Below are positions 1-12,700 of a stretch of 64,000 bases of DNA, one piece after another (position 1 is the stretch's first letter; each line of letters starts with the position of its first letter). A model generated the notes under the pieces. It saw only the letters and a program-made list of their open reading frames with translations, was not told the origin of the DNA and did no database searches. The stretch comes from Apostichopus japonicus (Eukaryota; Echinodermata; Holothuroidea; Aspidochirotida; Stichopodidae), in the NCBI RefSeq assembly GCF_037975245.1, contig NC_092567.1:10881376-10945375 (forward strand), written 5' to 3'. Both the position numbers and the translations under genes were made by a program.

Positions 1-804
1 TGCTGCTTTGTACCCCCACCCTCGCGCTACTCGTCAACGATACGGTCAGTGTCAGTCAGAAAACCCAATCTTTCGCGACTGCACTTCTGTTACGAACTTG
101 TTGCGATACATTTGTACCCACTGGCACTCACTTCCCAAACTTATTGCCCCCCCCCCCCCCACCCCAACCAAATATTTTTTTGTGAAATTCGGGCAATATG
201 ATGATAGCTTTTGGGCACCTACTGAAAGAAAGATAATTTGCAATGTGCTTTTCAGTGATTAAACTGATATTATTATTACCCAACAATTTTCACCAATACG
301 GTAATAAGACGGAAAGTGATTATACGCTATTTGCATGCGATGTAAAAACCGATGCATGCCTGTATTTTAATACACATTATCATGTGGAATACGCGCGTAG
401 CGCGCGAAAAATTTTGGTTATATTTTTTCGGGCAAGTCGTTACAACCCCCCCCCCCCCCACAAATTAAATTGGGCTCCTACGCCTATGACGGTAGTTCTA
501 TTGGGCATTATTTTGTAGTATTCAAAATCATACGAAGTTTTGTACGGTGGAGTTTAAGAATCGCGAGATACAATTTCCCAAGGTGGCAAGGAAAACTTGG
601 TAAATATGACAGGTTAAAGGTCAATTTTGACCGAAATTTTTAAAAAAATTTAGGTCATGCACAATCACAGGGATAAATGAATAGGCCTAGATAAGAGTGC
701 GACAGTCGGAAATTCAGACAATCGCACTCCAATTTTCCAACTAGCGTCAGTTTTACCAAGTTTGGGGGTGAGACACCCCCACACCCCCTCTAACGACGTC
801 CCTG
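1..804. mobile_element. hAT-like non-autonomous element, left end outside window
   Basis: The right terminus reads CTAACGACGTCCCTG, ending at 804, and resembles the right end of the complete element at 57685-60581 (TTAGCGGCGTCCCTG). Further shared stretches are 30-140 with about 57800-57900 (CACTCGTCAACGATACGG-like words) and 490-720 with about 60015-60500. The left end would lie roughly 100 bp before the window. The element appears inserted at the 3' end of a hAT transposase remnant, because transposase coding resumes immediately past 804. The expected right target duplication would be 805-812 (CGCGGTGA), but its partner is outside the window. Confidence 0.6.
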
Positions 805-1100
805 CGCGGTGAATATGGAACACGATCACATGGTTCAGCCTCTGTAGCGTCATGGTGCTCCGTAGCCTTGTCTTCAAACGCCTCAGAGCACTAAAAGATC
901 TCTCGGCTTCCGTCGAACTGGCGGAGGAGACGAGGAGCAACCGCAAGAGAGCTTCGACTTCACCAAACATAGCCCGCACCGCTGGATTTATCGACTTGAA
1001 TATTTGTCTATACCATTCAACCGACGACGAATTGAGCTGGCCTCGAAAGAATGGCAGACTAAGCTTAAAGATTGTTGGATAGCTCAGGGTACCAATTACT
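805..1100 (-). pseudogene. hAT transposase C-terminal dimerisation region, fragment
   Basis: The minus strand encodes WYRQIFKSINPAV, then LLRLLLVSSASSTEAERSFS and ALRRLKTRLRSTM, followed by LNHVIVFHIHR. This is the recognisable hAT C-terminal (hATC) dimerisation signature, in which an A/S-ERxFSxLRRxKxxLRSTM core is followed by RLNH. The fragment is about 95 residues; a full transposase would be 500 or more, so the DNA-binding zinc finger and most of the catalytic domain are missing. Upstream (towards 1100) the frame meets a stop. Downstream it runs into the terminus of the adjacent element at 804, which explains the unrelated tail after FHIHRA. It is a dead transposase remnant, probably of the zinc-finger MYM/TTF-associated hAT type; that subtype is an inference. 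Confidence 0.8.
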
Positions 1101-1395
1101 CACGAGATCTGGGTGGAATTCTACATTCAGCAACATTGAGTGATATTCGAGGATATGAATCCTAAGATGTGTAAGCCGTAACCAAATAGAGCCACGACAC
1201 TACTCTTTTTCCAAATGTGTGGGGGGGACATTTGATATTGTTTCCCCCATCCATCGAAATGTGGGGGGGACGTGTCCCCCCGTCCCCCCCTGGATTGACG
1301 CCCATGCCTATGTGTGTAGTGTTCGGTTTCGGAAATATCTGCTTTTTTCATTTCCTTCAACCAAGTTTTATAATAGCCGTTATAAGAGTTTTTAA
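1101..1395. repeat. Fragments of hAT-like terminus and R1-related repeat
   Basis: G/C runs near 1217 and 1262-1292 lead into GGATTGACGCCCATG, ending at 1306, which has the form of the right end of a CATGGGCG-type element (compare 19907-20494). No matching left end was found. From about 1313 to 1395 the sequence matches, in reverse complement, the flank at about 20503-20600 beyond the hAT in R1 copy 3. This stretch is therefore part of R1 copy 1, cut off from its remainder (2910-3495) by the element at 1396-2909. Confidence 0.5.
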
Positions 1396-2909
1396 CGTGG
1401 GCGGCGATCCGTACTTCCGAGTGGGGGGGGGGGCGGGGGATTGACTTTGTTGACTATCTAAGCGTAGCGCCACCATGTGTTGGCGCGAAGCGTACAAGAA
1501 AATTTTGGGATTAACAAACCCTCTAGATGGCTGGAAACGGCACTTCCCGCGAGGTTTCCAAGCGGCATATACCCAACTTTAAAATAGGGATATCATGTCC
1601 GAAATATCTCATAATCAGGATCCAAAATACTTTTTTTTTTAAATTTCGGGTGTTCTTTTGGGAAAATTGCCCCTGTCAATCTTGTTTCAGGCGCTACGTT
1701 AGAATGTTCGAGAACTCTTTGATATTATTCGATGAAGAAAATGGCCTCATGCAGGCTATTATAGGCCTATACACATGCAATACACAATTACACATAGTTA
1801 CATTCTTAGGTACCGATTGCTAGGGCATCCAGGTGAAATGTGTATTTAGCATTACCGTGGTAACATGAGATTCTCAGCTGTTCGAGGGAACATGTACGTG
1901 TGTAGGCCTACTATAGGGCCTATATGAATCATGGAGGTAAATGAATCTGGAGGATTCATGTCAATTGGGCGCGCGCGTACCATGCATGGAGGGTCATGTG
2001 ATGTGTTCCAGGGTGGTACTAATATATTACTCTCCCCATTACGCATGATGATTTCACCCAACTAGTACGTAAATGTGTATGCGTGCTTAGAGCAGCAGAC
2101 GACGTGCACCCGTTACCTAGCAATAACCTTGCCTGTAGCCTGACGTGATAGCTATATTCCCGTCGAGCAGCATTAGGCTCTGTTCCATGGAGAATTCCGT
2201 GGGTTGCACTGAACTAAACATTTCCCCACAGCAACACGTCCAGTTCAACAATCCTTTTCGACAAAAAATCGTTCTTGAAATACAATTCAGACATCGACAT
2301 CGACATTTTCCGCTGCAAGCCCAATGTATCTATACTTGTTCTGTGCCAGCATGTCTAACGTTAGCATTATTAGCACTATTTCGTAGGCCTGAAGTACCAG
2401 TACCTGCTTTGGCCGTTAGTTCACATGTCCGAACCGACAAATCTTTCACGAAGTAACTAACACTATTCTCGAACTGCTACAGAGAAATATCAGTTTGGTA
2501 CTACCCTGGAACACATCACATGACCCTCCATGCATGGTACGCGCGCGCCCAATTGACATGAATCCTCCAGATTCATTTACCTCGATGGATATGAATACTA
2601 TGAGGGTGCATATATGCACTATATCAATACCGTGGGCGCAATAATACATTTTGTTGTTCTAGGGCCAATGAAGCCTACAGTCAACTATTCTTGCTTTATA
2701 AAGACGCTTTATTTGAAAAGATCGCACTGCGTTTATGGTAGGCGAGAAATGAAGCTAAAAAAGAGCCGTACAATAACGATGATGCATAAATGTAGGCATG
2801 AAAATATTCTTATCCCTGGCATTTGGTGGGGGAATATGGTGTATTACATCCCCTCCACCCATTTTCATGGGGGATATATCCCCCCTTCCCCCCAGGATCG
2901 CCGCCCATG
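1396..2909. mobile_element. hAT-like element, 1.5 kb, inserted in R1 copy 1
   Basis: It begins CGTGGGCGGCGATCC and ends GGATCGCCGCCCATG, a 15-bp terminal inverted repeat with one mismatch. It is flanked by GTTTTTAA (1388-1395) and GGTTTTAA (2910-2917), an 8-bp target duplication with one mismatch. The 8-bp duplication and the C-rich short TIR are typical of hAT elements. No transposase coding was recognised inside. At 1457-1560 it carries the two internal boxes (GCGCCACCATG... and GGAAAcGGCACTTCCC) seen in several other elements in this window. It also holds a pair of 87-bp inverted arms, listed separately. Confidence 0.7.
1934..2583. repeat. Long inverted repeat, two 87-bp arms
   Basis: The left arm is about 1934-2020 and the right arm about 2497-2583. 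They are reverse complements with only a couple of differences at the outer edge; both contain a GGGCGCGCGCGTACC core next to CATGCATGGAGGGTCATG. The arms are separated by about 476 bp and lie well inside the hAT-like element at 1396-2909, so they are not its termini. They may be the arms of a nested foldback element or a site of rearrangement. No target duplication was found at their outer edges. Confidence 0.75.
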
Positions 2910-3495
2910 GGTTTTAATATTTGTACACCAATAAATTAACTGTGTCTGAATTTTGGAAAATTTCTGACCAACATTCTTTATCACACTTCCCTCTACTCGT
3001 GCATTTTTGGCCGGTCTGTTAGGGGTTGAAGGAGGTTTTTCTATATTGGTTGTCCATAGATGAAATTTTGTGCAACATTATGGGTATGTTTTGAAGTGAG
3101 TTTATTCACGAGAAATGTGAATTTTCAAATTCTGAACAAATAATGGGCTTGGAACCTTGAAAAGTGGGCCTGACGGATATTGTGGGCCGCGACGTACAAT
3201 CACCTATAAAAAGCAATGATCCACAGGACATGCGATGAGGTCGAACATGATTTGTGACTGGTGACAATCTTCAAAAAGGTTATGGATGGAAAAAACACTA
3301 TCGGGAAATACTTGCAAGGTTCTCAGGCAAAAAGTGTACATCTGGTTGGTCATTTTCAAGCCCGAGAGGTGCCATTTCCGGTGATCTAGGGGGTATCAAA
3401 ACCAGGAATTTCTTGTACGCTGCGCGCCAACCGATGGTGGCGCTCCGCTTAGTAATTCGCGCCCCCCGGGTTAGAAAATCCTGGATACGCCCCTG
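2910..3495 (+). repeat. Dispersed repeat R1, copy 1
   Basis: R1 is a dispersed family found three times here: 2910-3495, 18671 to about 20600 (reverse orientation, with insertions) and 60698-61321 (reverse orientation). Shared landmarks are GACTGGTGACAATCTTC at 3255, GGCAAAAAGTGTACATCTGG near 3328 and a terminus GGATACGCCCCTG ending at 3495. That terminus equals the reverse complement of CAGGGGCGTATCC at 18671. The form suggests a hAT-like non-autonomous family. No coding function was recognised. Confidence 0.75.
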
Positions 3496-4177
3496 GTTAG
3501 GATAATACTGCTTAAAGTTTCTTCCTTTGTTTTGAGATGTGACAGACTCGAGTTTTGCGAACATATTGTTTCACTAATCAGTTATTTCTACAAATTATCA
3601 GTAGACAGAGATTAGTTCACCAGTATATAGGCATAGGAGATAAAGCTACACACACAACCAGCTGCTTTAAGCTAAAATAGAAAATGCTCTGATCAGGAGC
3701 ATCAATCCGAATTGAGAGTTGGGTGGGGGGGGGGGGGCATAAATAGGAAACATGAATAAACCGAAGGAGTCGACTTAGCGCAAAGCCTTTTTGGGTGGGG
3801 TTCAGGGGCGAATCCCCGCCAGTGGTCCACGAGTCGGACTCTACAAATCTTCAGGTTTACTTCTGTTTGGTGCCTGAATTGATGTGTAATTCATAAATAT
3901 ATTTAATAAAAGTCACATTTGACAAGATTAGCTTTGAATTAAAAAGACTTATCTATTTCACCTCCTGATGTAACTTATGGCATTAATCATGATTATTCAG
4001 ATTTAAACTTAAACCCAAAAGGAAACATCTAAACTTTGAACACAAGGTTATCTAGTTATCCAGACATATACAACATGCACACATATGGTATTATAAGTAC
4101 ATTTGAAAAGCAGTATTTGGTATTTAGGCACATTCACTTCATCGGAAACAACAAATCATAAAAATAAAGATAAACAT
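3496..4177. other. No gene seen
   Basis: AT-rich sequence with a G run at 3722-3737 and no recognisable coding region, RNA gene or terminal repeats. Confidence 0.4.
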
Positions 4178-4829
4178 CAGGGCCGTAGCCTGGGTAGAAT
4201 TCCTAGCAGCAGTTAAGGAACATCGAGAAAAAATGTATCGTCCAAATGTTACATAGCGATGCTTTGATGTGCGGATATACGGTACCAGGCGCTTTCTCAA
4301 GAAATTTGAGTGGGTTGGTCATTTCCAAAAAGGGACCGTCATGACACTATCTAAGGACCTACTGTGGGTAGGGGAGGGGGAATGAGCTGAGTGAGTGGAC
4401 CGTGTATTCTTAGTAAAACATTGTGGCACTAATATAGGGGATAACAGTGAAACATACGTAATAAGTATATTTATGAACCGTAGTTTCACGTAAGACTGCT
4501 ACACTGTTCATGCAGGTTAAATCTTTGGAGCTCTCTACCTTTATTTTTATTATAATCCCCCTCTGCCCCAGCCAGCCCCCCCCCCCCCTCTGAAAAACCA
4601 CCAGAAACAGTAGTCGCATCAGAGATCGTGCATATACGTGATGAGCAGTTAAAGTAAACCTTATGTTACTTGACCGCCATTCCTACACTACGTGCCTAGA
4701 ATCTCAGAGTTTGCACACTACAGACTAATTAAATCATAAGAAATGATATGAACATTTATCGTAGGCCTACTTTCATTTAGAAAGTGTAAATCTCAAAGGG
4801 CAGCTACCCATGCGCAGGCTACGGCCCTG
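4178..4829. mobile_element. TIR element, 652 bp, no target duplication seen
   Basis: The left end CAGGGCCGTAGCCTGGG (4178) and the right end, reverse complement CAGGGCCGTAGCCTGCG (ending 4829), form a 17-bp terminal inverted repeat with one mismatch. The flanks ATAAACAT and TATACTAA do not match, so either the target duplication has decayed or the two ends come from different copies after recombination. A C run lies at about 4577-4590. No transposase was seen. The terminus style resembles the hAT-like MITEs elsewhere in the window. Confidence 0.6.
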
Positions 4830-4904
4830 TATACTAAACTACTGCGTGTAAAGAGCAATGCACTGACCCTGTTAGGAAGGATAAAAAAAATACCGTTTAT
4901 AACC

Positions 4905-5000
4905 ATCGTCCCCTCCATCCCCCAAACCCCTTCCATCTCCCCAACCCCACCATATCTCTCAAACCCCTCCATCTCCCCAACCTCCTCCATCTCCTAAACC
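4905..5000. repeat. C-rich minisatellite, short left block
   Basis: Repeated CCCTCCATCTCCCCAACC-like units, the same units as the large array at 5692-6745. The two blocks appear to have been one array before the 691-bp MITE inserted between them. Confidence 0.8.
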
Positions 5001-5691
5001 CAGGGATGTAAGTGCAGCCAAAAAAAAAAAAAAACCGGAAAAATATTCGGAGACCCCAGGTGAATGCCGTCCTAACACATCCTACTCCTAGCTCTGACTA
5101 CTTACACACTATCGTTACTGTATGTTAGGCTAGCTTAGAAGTATTAGCGCTAACACATCCTACCCCTACTGTAGTTCTTACTACTTACACACTATCGTTA
5201 TGTTAGGCTAGCTCAAAGTTACGAATACGTCGCAGCGAACTACGGAATAAAAAACAGTCTCACATTCGAATGCGATCACAAATATCGACTTTCAAATGCG
5301 TATCCCGTAGATTTCCGCCGCTCACAAATATCACAAGCGTTAATTCTAAAACTTATGTCGAGCACCAGCAGTTACGAAGATATTAATTAGCAGTCCAATC
5401 AACAAGAATTAGGCAAGGTTTTTCAACGACAGAAATGAGCTATAGCGATTTGAAGTTCGCACGTACGCAACGATATTCACATGGCACAATGTTGTACAGT
5501 GCAATGCGATGATGCGAAACTGGAAATGGTATTTTGAGTGATCGATGAGTGAAAATTGAAGTTAGCTTGCTGCAACGGGCCAGGCATTTTTGCCGCGTTG
5601 TGTCTTTGATATTCGAGCAATTTTGTGGAACTTTATTGGAATTAAAAAAAAAAACGGATTTCCGCAAAAATCCGGAAGACTTACATCCCTG
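5001..5691. mobile_element. MITE, 691 bp, inserted in a minisatellite
   Basis: The ends are CAGGGATGTAAGT and ACTTACATCCCTG, a perfect 13-bp terminal inverted repeat. The flanks are TAAACC at 4995-5000 and TAAACC at 5692-5697, a perfect 6-bp repeat; an 8-bp reading does not match, and the minisatellite target makes the exact duplication ambiguous. Poly-A/poly-T-like tracts lie just inside both ends (5022-5035 and 5646-5654). The left half has an internal duplication of about 85 bp (5070-5150 and 5152-5213, both containing CTACTTACACACTATCGTTA). No coding region was recognised. Confidence 0.75.
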
Positions 5692-6745
5692 TAAACCCCT
5701 TCCATCTCCCTCACACCCCTCCATCCCCCACCCTCTCCAACTCCCCAACCCCTCCATCCCCACCCTCTCCAACTCCCCAACCCGCTCCATCTCCCTCACA
5801 CCCCTCCATCCCCCACCCTCTCCAATTCCCTAACCCGCTCCATCAAACCCCTCCATCTCCCTCACACCCCTCCATCCCCCACCCTCTCCAACTCCCCAAC
5901 CCCTCCCTCAAACCCCTCCATCTCCCTCCATCCCCACCCTCTCCAACTCCCCAACCCTCTCCATCTCCCTCACACCCCTCCATCCCCCACCCTCTCCAAC
6001 TCCCCAACCCCTCCCTCAAACCCCTCAATCCCCACCCTCTCCAACTCCCCAACCCACTCCATCTCCCTCACACCCCTCCATCCCCAACCCTCTCCAACCC
6101 CTCCCTCAATCCCCTCCATCCCCACCCTCTCCAACTCCTCAACCCTCTCAATCTCCCTCACACCCCTCCATCCCCCACCCTCTCCAACTCCCCAACCCCT
6201 CCCTCAAACCCCTCCATCTCCCTCCATCCCCACCCTCTCCAACTCCCCAACCCGCTCCATCTCCCTCACACCCCTCCATCCCCCACCCTCTCCAACTCCC
6301 CAACCCCTCCCTCAAACCCCTCCATCCCCACCCTCTCCAACTCCCCAACCCACTCCATCTCCCTCACACCCCTCCATCCCCAACCCTCTCCAACTCCCCA
6401 ACCCCTCCCTCAAGCACCTCCATCCCCACCCTCTCCAACTCCCCAACCCTCTCAATCTCCCTCACACCCCTCCATCCCCCACCCTCTCCAACTCCCCAAC
6501 CCCTCCCTCAAACCCCTCCATCTCCCTCCATCCCCACCCTCTCCAACTCCCCAACCCGCTCCATCTCCCTCACACCCCTCCATTCCCCACCCTCTCCAAC
6601 TCCCCAATCCCCTCCATCAAACCCCTACATCTCCATCAAACCCCTCCATCTCCCTCAAACCCCTCCATCCCCACCCTCTCCAACTCCCCAACCCGCTCCA
6701 TCTCCCTCACACCCCTCCATCCCCAACCCTCTCCATCCCCACCCT
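5692..6745. repeat. C-rich minisatellite array
   Basis: About 1.05 kb of variable units assembled from CCCTCCATC, TCCCTCACACC, CACCCTCTCCAA and CTCCCCAACCC blocks, strongly strand-asymmetric (C on plus, G on minus). Open frames on the minus strand that read as Gly/Trp/Glu-rich repeats are products of this composition. The array ends in AT-rich sequence near 6750. Confidence 0.9.
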
Positions 6746-6749
6746 CTTT

Positions 6750-9700
6750 CTCCACTCCTCTAACAATTTATTATATTATACGTAAAGATAATTATACAAG
6801 TATAAATGAACAACGGAAAACATTCTGGGAATAATAAACAAGAAAAGAGGAATTAAAGTTCAACAGTAAACACAATAATCAGCATCTCATGAATAATCAT
6901 CAACCATATACATAAACATGAGAGGGTTTTATTACATCATTAGCCTTAACTAACCATCATTGGAATTCATTACATTCTTATTAATTAGGTGTAACATTAC
7001 CTTTCAAGCTAATGTTCGGTCCACATAGAGGCGAACATGAATTATGAATGGTTGGGCCTACATCATGGACAGAAGCGAAGTATACAGTCTCTGGCCTTAT
7101 ACACCATATAAAAGTATGTTAATATATTTATCACTCAGCAGCTTGAGGAAGTATTGTTTATAACACAACCGCCATTCTTTCTATTTATAACGAAGACCAA
7201 CATTGTACTACAGCAGTATTGATAGAATGAAAAAAATGACCATATATAGTAATCAAGAAACATGAACATGGAATGTGACCAGAAGAGAACATAGAACAGA
7301 ATAAACAGATACATAGAATATGATAATAATATATGTAGGGTTAACAGAAATAAATGGCTAAGATTCAACGCATAAGAATTCTCTTAAGTTTGTAAAGTGA
7401 TGCCGGTCTGGTGTATGGCAAGCATCAGAGAGCTTCAGTTACAATATTATTTAAGGAACATTTCACAAGAGTAAAACAGTGGATTGGACAGCAACTGAAC
7501 AGGTTCTGCTACCCCTCTCTCTCTCTCCACACTGAAAACATAACATAAGTTAATGTAAGAACATGGCACAACAATATTGTTGACTGACCACAGCTTACTT
7601 TAAGTTGTGGACAGCAATTAGAATCCTTAGATAGACGTATGGCAACATATATTTATTTATTAGAAATGATAGCAAATTTAAAGCTATGGGTATCCGATGA
7701 CTGTCAAATTGCTGCCTACTCTACACAATGTTTCTCACATATGAAATCACTACATGTATAACACAGTTCTATGTAACTGATTGATCTCAACAAGAGTATT
7801 TCATTTTTGAAATTTGGAATTCAGCATTCAACAATTTAGTCCTGGGTACCCAACAAACTGTGACTTTCTATGTACCTGCATGGTAACTCAACATGCTGAT
7901 AATAAGTTGGGGTTGATATGTTACAGCATGCCAGAAAATCTTAGGAGTAACCCACAGGTGGCAATGCACATATAACTTCAAAGACTTCATACTTCATAGT
8001 TTCTCAATTTCAAACACATCCCTGATCAGACCAAGGTACATACTACAAAAACTTAGCTTGCTTGGAATGTCGGCAATCTTTGTTTTCTACAGAAGTAGAA
8101 GTTTTCTTATGAACTGTTAATTTAGGTATCTATTAGTAGCTGTCCCCACTTTAGAGAAAAATCTTCAATCCACCACTGCATACTACAATATAGTAGTTAT
8201 GTTTAGTCAAGTTTGTTAGCTCTACACAATTAAACAAGTGGAATCTTAGAAATGTCATTTGATGTTATTTATAGTGCTAATTAGGCAAGCTGTCTTCACC
8301 TACATATAGCCTGTAGATTTCATCAAAGGAGCCCAACACAGCCCATTACCATTTCACAAACTGACTGTTGAGAAGTAGTATGTAAAGTCTCACCAGACTC
8401 ACATCCACAAAGGAAGTTATGTCAGCAGTGATGTGTTCCTACTTGACTTTTTCTTTCACTTTCTTGGAGGAAATGCACAGAAGAAATGTTGAAAACCGTA
8501 TCACCTGGAGGTTAAAGAGAAAATACACAATAACTCAACTTTCCATTCACTAGATTTATCAAGGTGAAAATTCATCAGGTCTGTGATCATTTTTGTAACA
8601 TACATCAACATCTTCCCTTGTGTCTTATTAATAAGTATATATGAATAGTATAGAGCTGTAATCTCAGGGCAGCAAATGTATTGTTTTTAGGAATATGTTT
8701 TGCATCTGATGTAAGCAATTACATCACTTAGAGTGGTAACTGATCAACTCCATGTTACCTCCCAAGAATTGTGTAGCCCCCCACCCCCCCCCTCCCCCCG
8801 ATAAAAGACATCTTTTGACAATTGCTGGAAATTTTCTACCAGATTTGTGAGCTATCTTCCATAATATTGCAACAGAAAATAAATGTAGAAAGCACATGTG
8901 CTGGAGTTTCCTGGAATTATCTCTTAAATGGCCAGTATTATAACTGGAGTGCAAATAATGTACATCTTAAACAGAACACATTACGAGAATCCTTCAACAC
9001 TGTTGACCAATGGCTAAGAATGGAATTCTGAATTACTCTGATTTTTACTCTGAGGACATGCATAGGGTCCAGACGGTTCATGCATGTTTCTTTATTACTG
9101 ACTGAAAACAACATATCCACACATTACAGTAAACCCACTAAAGACTTCCATTTGTAATCCCTTAGTATATAGCTCATTGACAAATGACATAAAACCTAGA
9201 TTATCTTCAGATTTAAATTTGACATCAATTTTATTGGGTTTTAGATGTACTGAGAGGGGAAGGGTAGGAAAGGTTAGGATGGAAACTGAGATTTTATGGT
9301 TCCTGTTAGTCATTCTACATGGTTCTAACTTACTGTGGGTATGGTTCTAACTTAGTGTGTGTATGGGTCTCATTTTGTGTGCAGTGACTATATTTAATTG
9401 TTAAGGCACATGCACTTATGAATTAAATTGATTGTTTATGAGCCTGCCATACATTTTACTGGATATTATTTGCGGCAATTAGGCTGACAATCCAGAGGAG
9501 TCTGGCTGCGCTGTTAAGACTGATTACTACCATTACCTGCCATCCAACACTATGACACACTGATAAATTAGAAGGGATCAAGTCATCTGAATATTTTGTT
9601 CCTTAATTTATGATGGCTACACAAAACAAAAAATGGACCCAGTATACTAAACAGTAAACACATACACCTCTTTGTGTACTTTTACACAATAGTAAGCAAT

Positions 9701-12700
9701 ACAATGTATGACATGTATTGCCTAATATATGGTGTATGTATGTTAGACTGAAGCCATTATCTTCTTCCCTAGGCCCTTAGGGAGTTTGCTGATCAAGCAA
9801 GATTCAAAACAATTACTGTTCCACCAGGATTAGGCAGTAACAAAATCACTTTCTACTTCAGAATCAAATCTAATTATAACTACAACCCAGCTTACCAGTC
9901 CTGCTATACACTAATTATACACTAATCATTACCATCAGCATATTGTAAGCCATTCTGTGCAAGATCCACATCATGTGACCCCCAAAGATCGTCTCAAGAA
10001 AGATTAATCCACATTTACCTAATGAGGAGATAAAGACAAAGACAATAAGAATCATATCTGAACTAGATGTTTTAATGCAAACGATAAAATCCCTTGTTTT
10101 TGAGTTTGCCTTTTTAATATTTACTCAACAGTTATTCCATTGCTCACAGATATACAAGCTTATGCTAAAATGACTCAATAATTGCAAGTTCATTCATTTT
10201 ATTGCAAGGCGCTTTCATTTTAAAGTTGAATAATTTTTGGAAATTTATCCATAAAGAAAACAAAAGGCAAAACTTGGTAACATGTTTGCAATCCTATGGT
10301 TTAGACTAATTTGGTCAGCACACTTTCTAATTGACCACTTTTAACGTTGTTTGGTGCAGCAGGCCAATAAAGTTGTTCCCAAATTTCTAACTCTATTACT
10401 TTGAAGTCAAGCAAAGTTAGGCAATATTACTGGTCTAGATTGCTTTTTTTTCAAACTATCTGTATACCAGTGTGAAGCAAAGGCTGCTCTATTACATAAA
10501 TGTTAGTGTTTTTGCTTTCACAACTTTCCCAGTAACTTAATTTCCAACTTTGCCAATATGCAGCAACATGATGCACCCCCCACCCCCCCCACCCAAACAC
10601 ACTCTTATAACAGAAAAACTGAATTACACAATAACTTTAAGAACAGAAAAATAATACAAATGCATTAAAGATTTCAGATGACATAACATGCTGAATCCTA
10701 AAAGAACTTGTCATATTGTGTTGTATGATCTTCTGTGATAGAATCATAAACTGTTGCTTGTCATAGTGCAATACTCCATACCTATCATCATCCTTGACAA
10801 CTATTTAATATGATGGGATGGGTGGACCTTGCCATAAATTACACAATATCCACTCAACATGGAGACATGACAATAGGAAGCCTTTATTAGCATTATATGC
10901 TCACACAGGAATGAAACTGTTACATTATGAAACAATGTGTGTCTAATGACCATTAAAATTGGTCAGATTTGAAAGACTAGAGATGTACTTCGCATCAGAA
11001 TGTCATCCTCTTGAAACCTACAATTATGGTACAATTTGTAGAGATGATGCTACAATTAGAGAAGCACTGAACAAAAGAGGTCTCACAGAATCCCTAAGAC
11101 ACAACTTTTAGTAGTGTCCTAACTAGATTGTTCATATTTTAGGTCTTGTTTGGCAGTGATTGGGGGTTGGGGGGGGGGGGGGTCCTGGATGATAGACTTT
11201 TCGGTGGGGAAATTTCCCTTGAGGGATCATCTGATATGTCATGGAGTAAATATATCCAATTAAAAACTTGCATTCTCATGGATGAGGGGGATGGGTGGAA
11301 GGGGTAAGAATCAGGTGGTGGACCATACAATCATTACCCTGATAATGTAAACTGTACGCATGTCTTCAAAGAGCTGTAATCCGGATATGAAACTGGTAAA
11401 TCCCTAAACAGGCTGATCTCAGGACTGAATATTTCCAGTTTACCTGATAATGAGAAAATACAAAATGCATTTGGTCATCAGTTATGTTATTATTTATGTA
11501 AATTGACATCACCCGGTCTGCAAGTAGCTTCATTCTACCATGTAACATTGTCAAACACAGAACATAGCTACTATAAACATACAGTATGGTATGCTACTGT
11601 ACTGTAGTTTCAAAATAAATTACTCAGTTATTATTATAATAACAATGTAAAGAAACTAAAGCAACTAGAATACAAATCTATAGACTGTACAAGATGAGTT
11701 CAAGGTCTCATAATGCTTCCCAAAGTGTGTATACAGCTTACCTAATACCAAACTAATTGGAATATAAAGAAACATTAATTTGAAATTGAGACAAGCATTG
11801 AATCTTCAATACAAACTTTAAGCAATACCACTAGCAATCCAGACTGGTTTATATTCAATTGAGAAACACAAGTAATAACAATGTAACCCTGAAAACAGAT
11901 GGAGCCTAAAGAAAACATGATGACCGTTTCGGTCACATAGTTTAGGAACCATTGGTTCACTGTACTGTCTATAGGTTGATGAATTTGTAGGATTTCTGAA
12001 ATGATGACATTGTACTATAACTGATTGAATTAAAGTGCATATTTTCTATCTGCAGACTTTGACATGTACTGTTATTTCATACCATGTTGTTCGGTGCAGT
12101 CCTGTTGTGAGAGGGTGGGGTTGGGTGGTGGCTACATTTGTCAGCTAAGTGCCCAGTGAAATATGTGACAAAAGATGATATACTTCTAACTTTGGATAAA
12201 CAAAGACATACAAAAAGTGGATCTGGTGACACAACTGTGCATGGCACTGTGCCTGGCTCACAATGTCACTGGTTCTCATGTCACTGCATTACTTTAATAA
12301 TGCCTCTTTAGCCTCACAGGGTTTCATTGTGGATCTTATAACTGGTGTGCGACAGTTTATCAGGAGAAAAATATCAAAGAATTAAGGGAGAGGCAAACCC
12401 AGCCATCATCATCAGCTGATATGATAGACACCTTTGAGATGAATATCAAAGGTGGAGTTGATTTACATTGTACTGTCCAATTACGTTTCAAATCATATTT
12501 CCAATATATATGTAAGCAAATACTTAAAACAGTCATCTCTACTGTACTACAGTAAATAAACATACTAACAAACAAAGTACATTAAAGTTCAAGATTATAT
12601 CCATATTTGTGTGACCTTTGTGTGACCTACCTAAATTAATCAAGGTTTCTTGTTTTGTTTGATGGAGTGTTCATTACAAATACCTCTAACTCAAAGCTCA

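Noticed and set aside
665-804. Tail of the hAT transposase frame past FHIHRA
   Set aside because: This part lies in the terminus of the adjacent non-autonomous element, so it is read-through and not transposase.
5440-6348. Gly/Trp/Glu-rich frames on the minus strand
   Set aside because: Produced by the C-rich minisatellite composition; no start context or domain.
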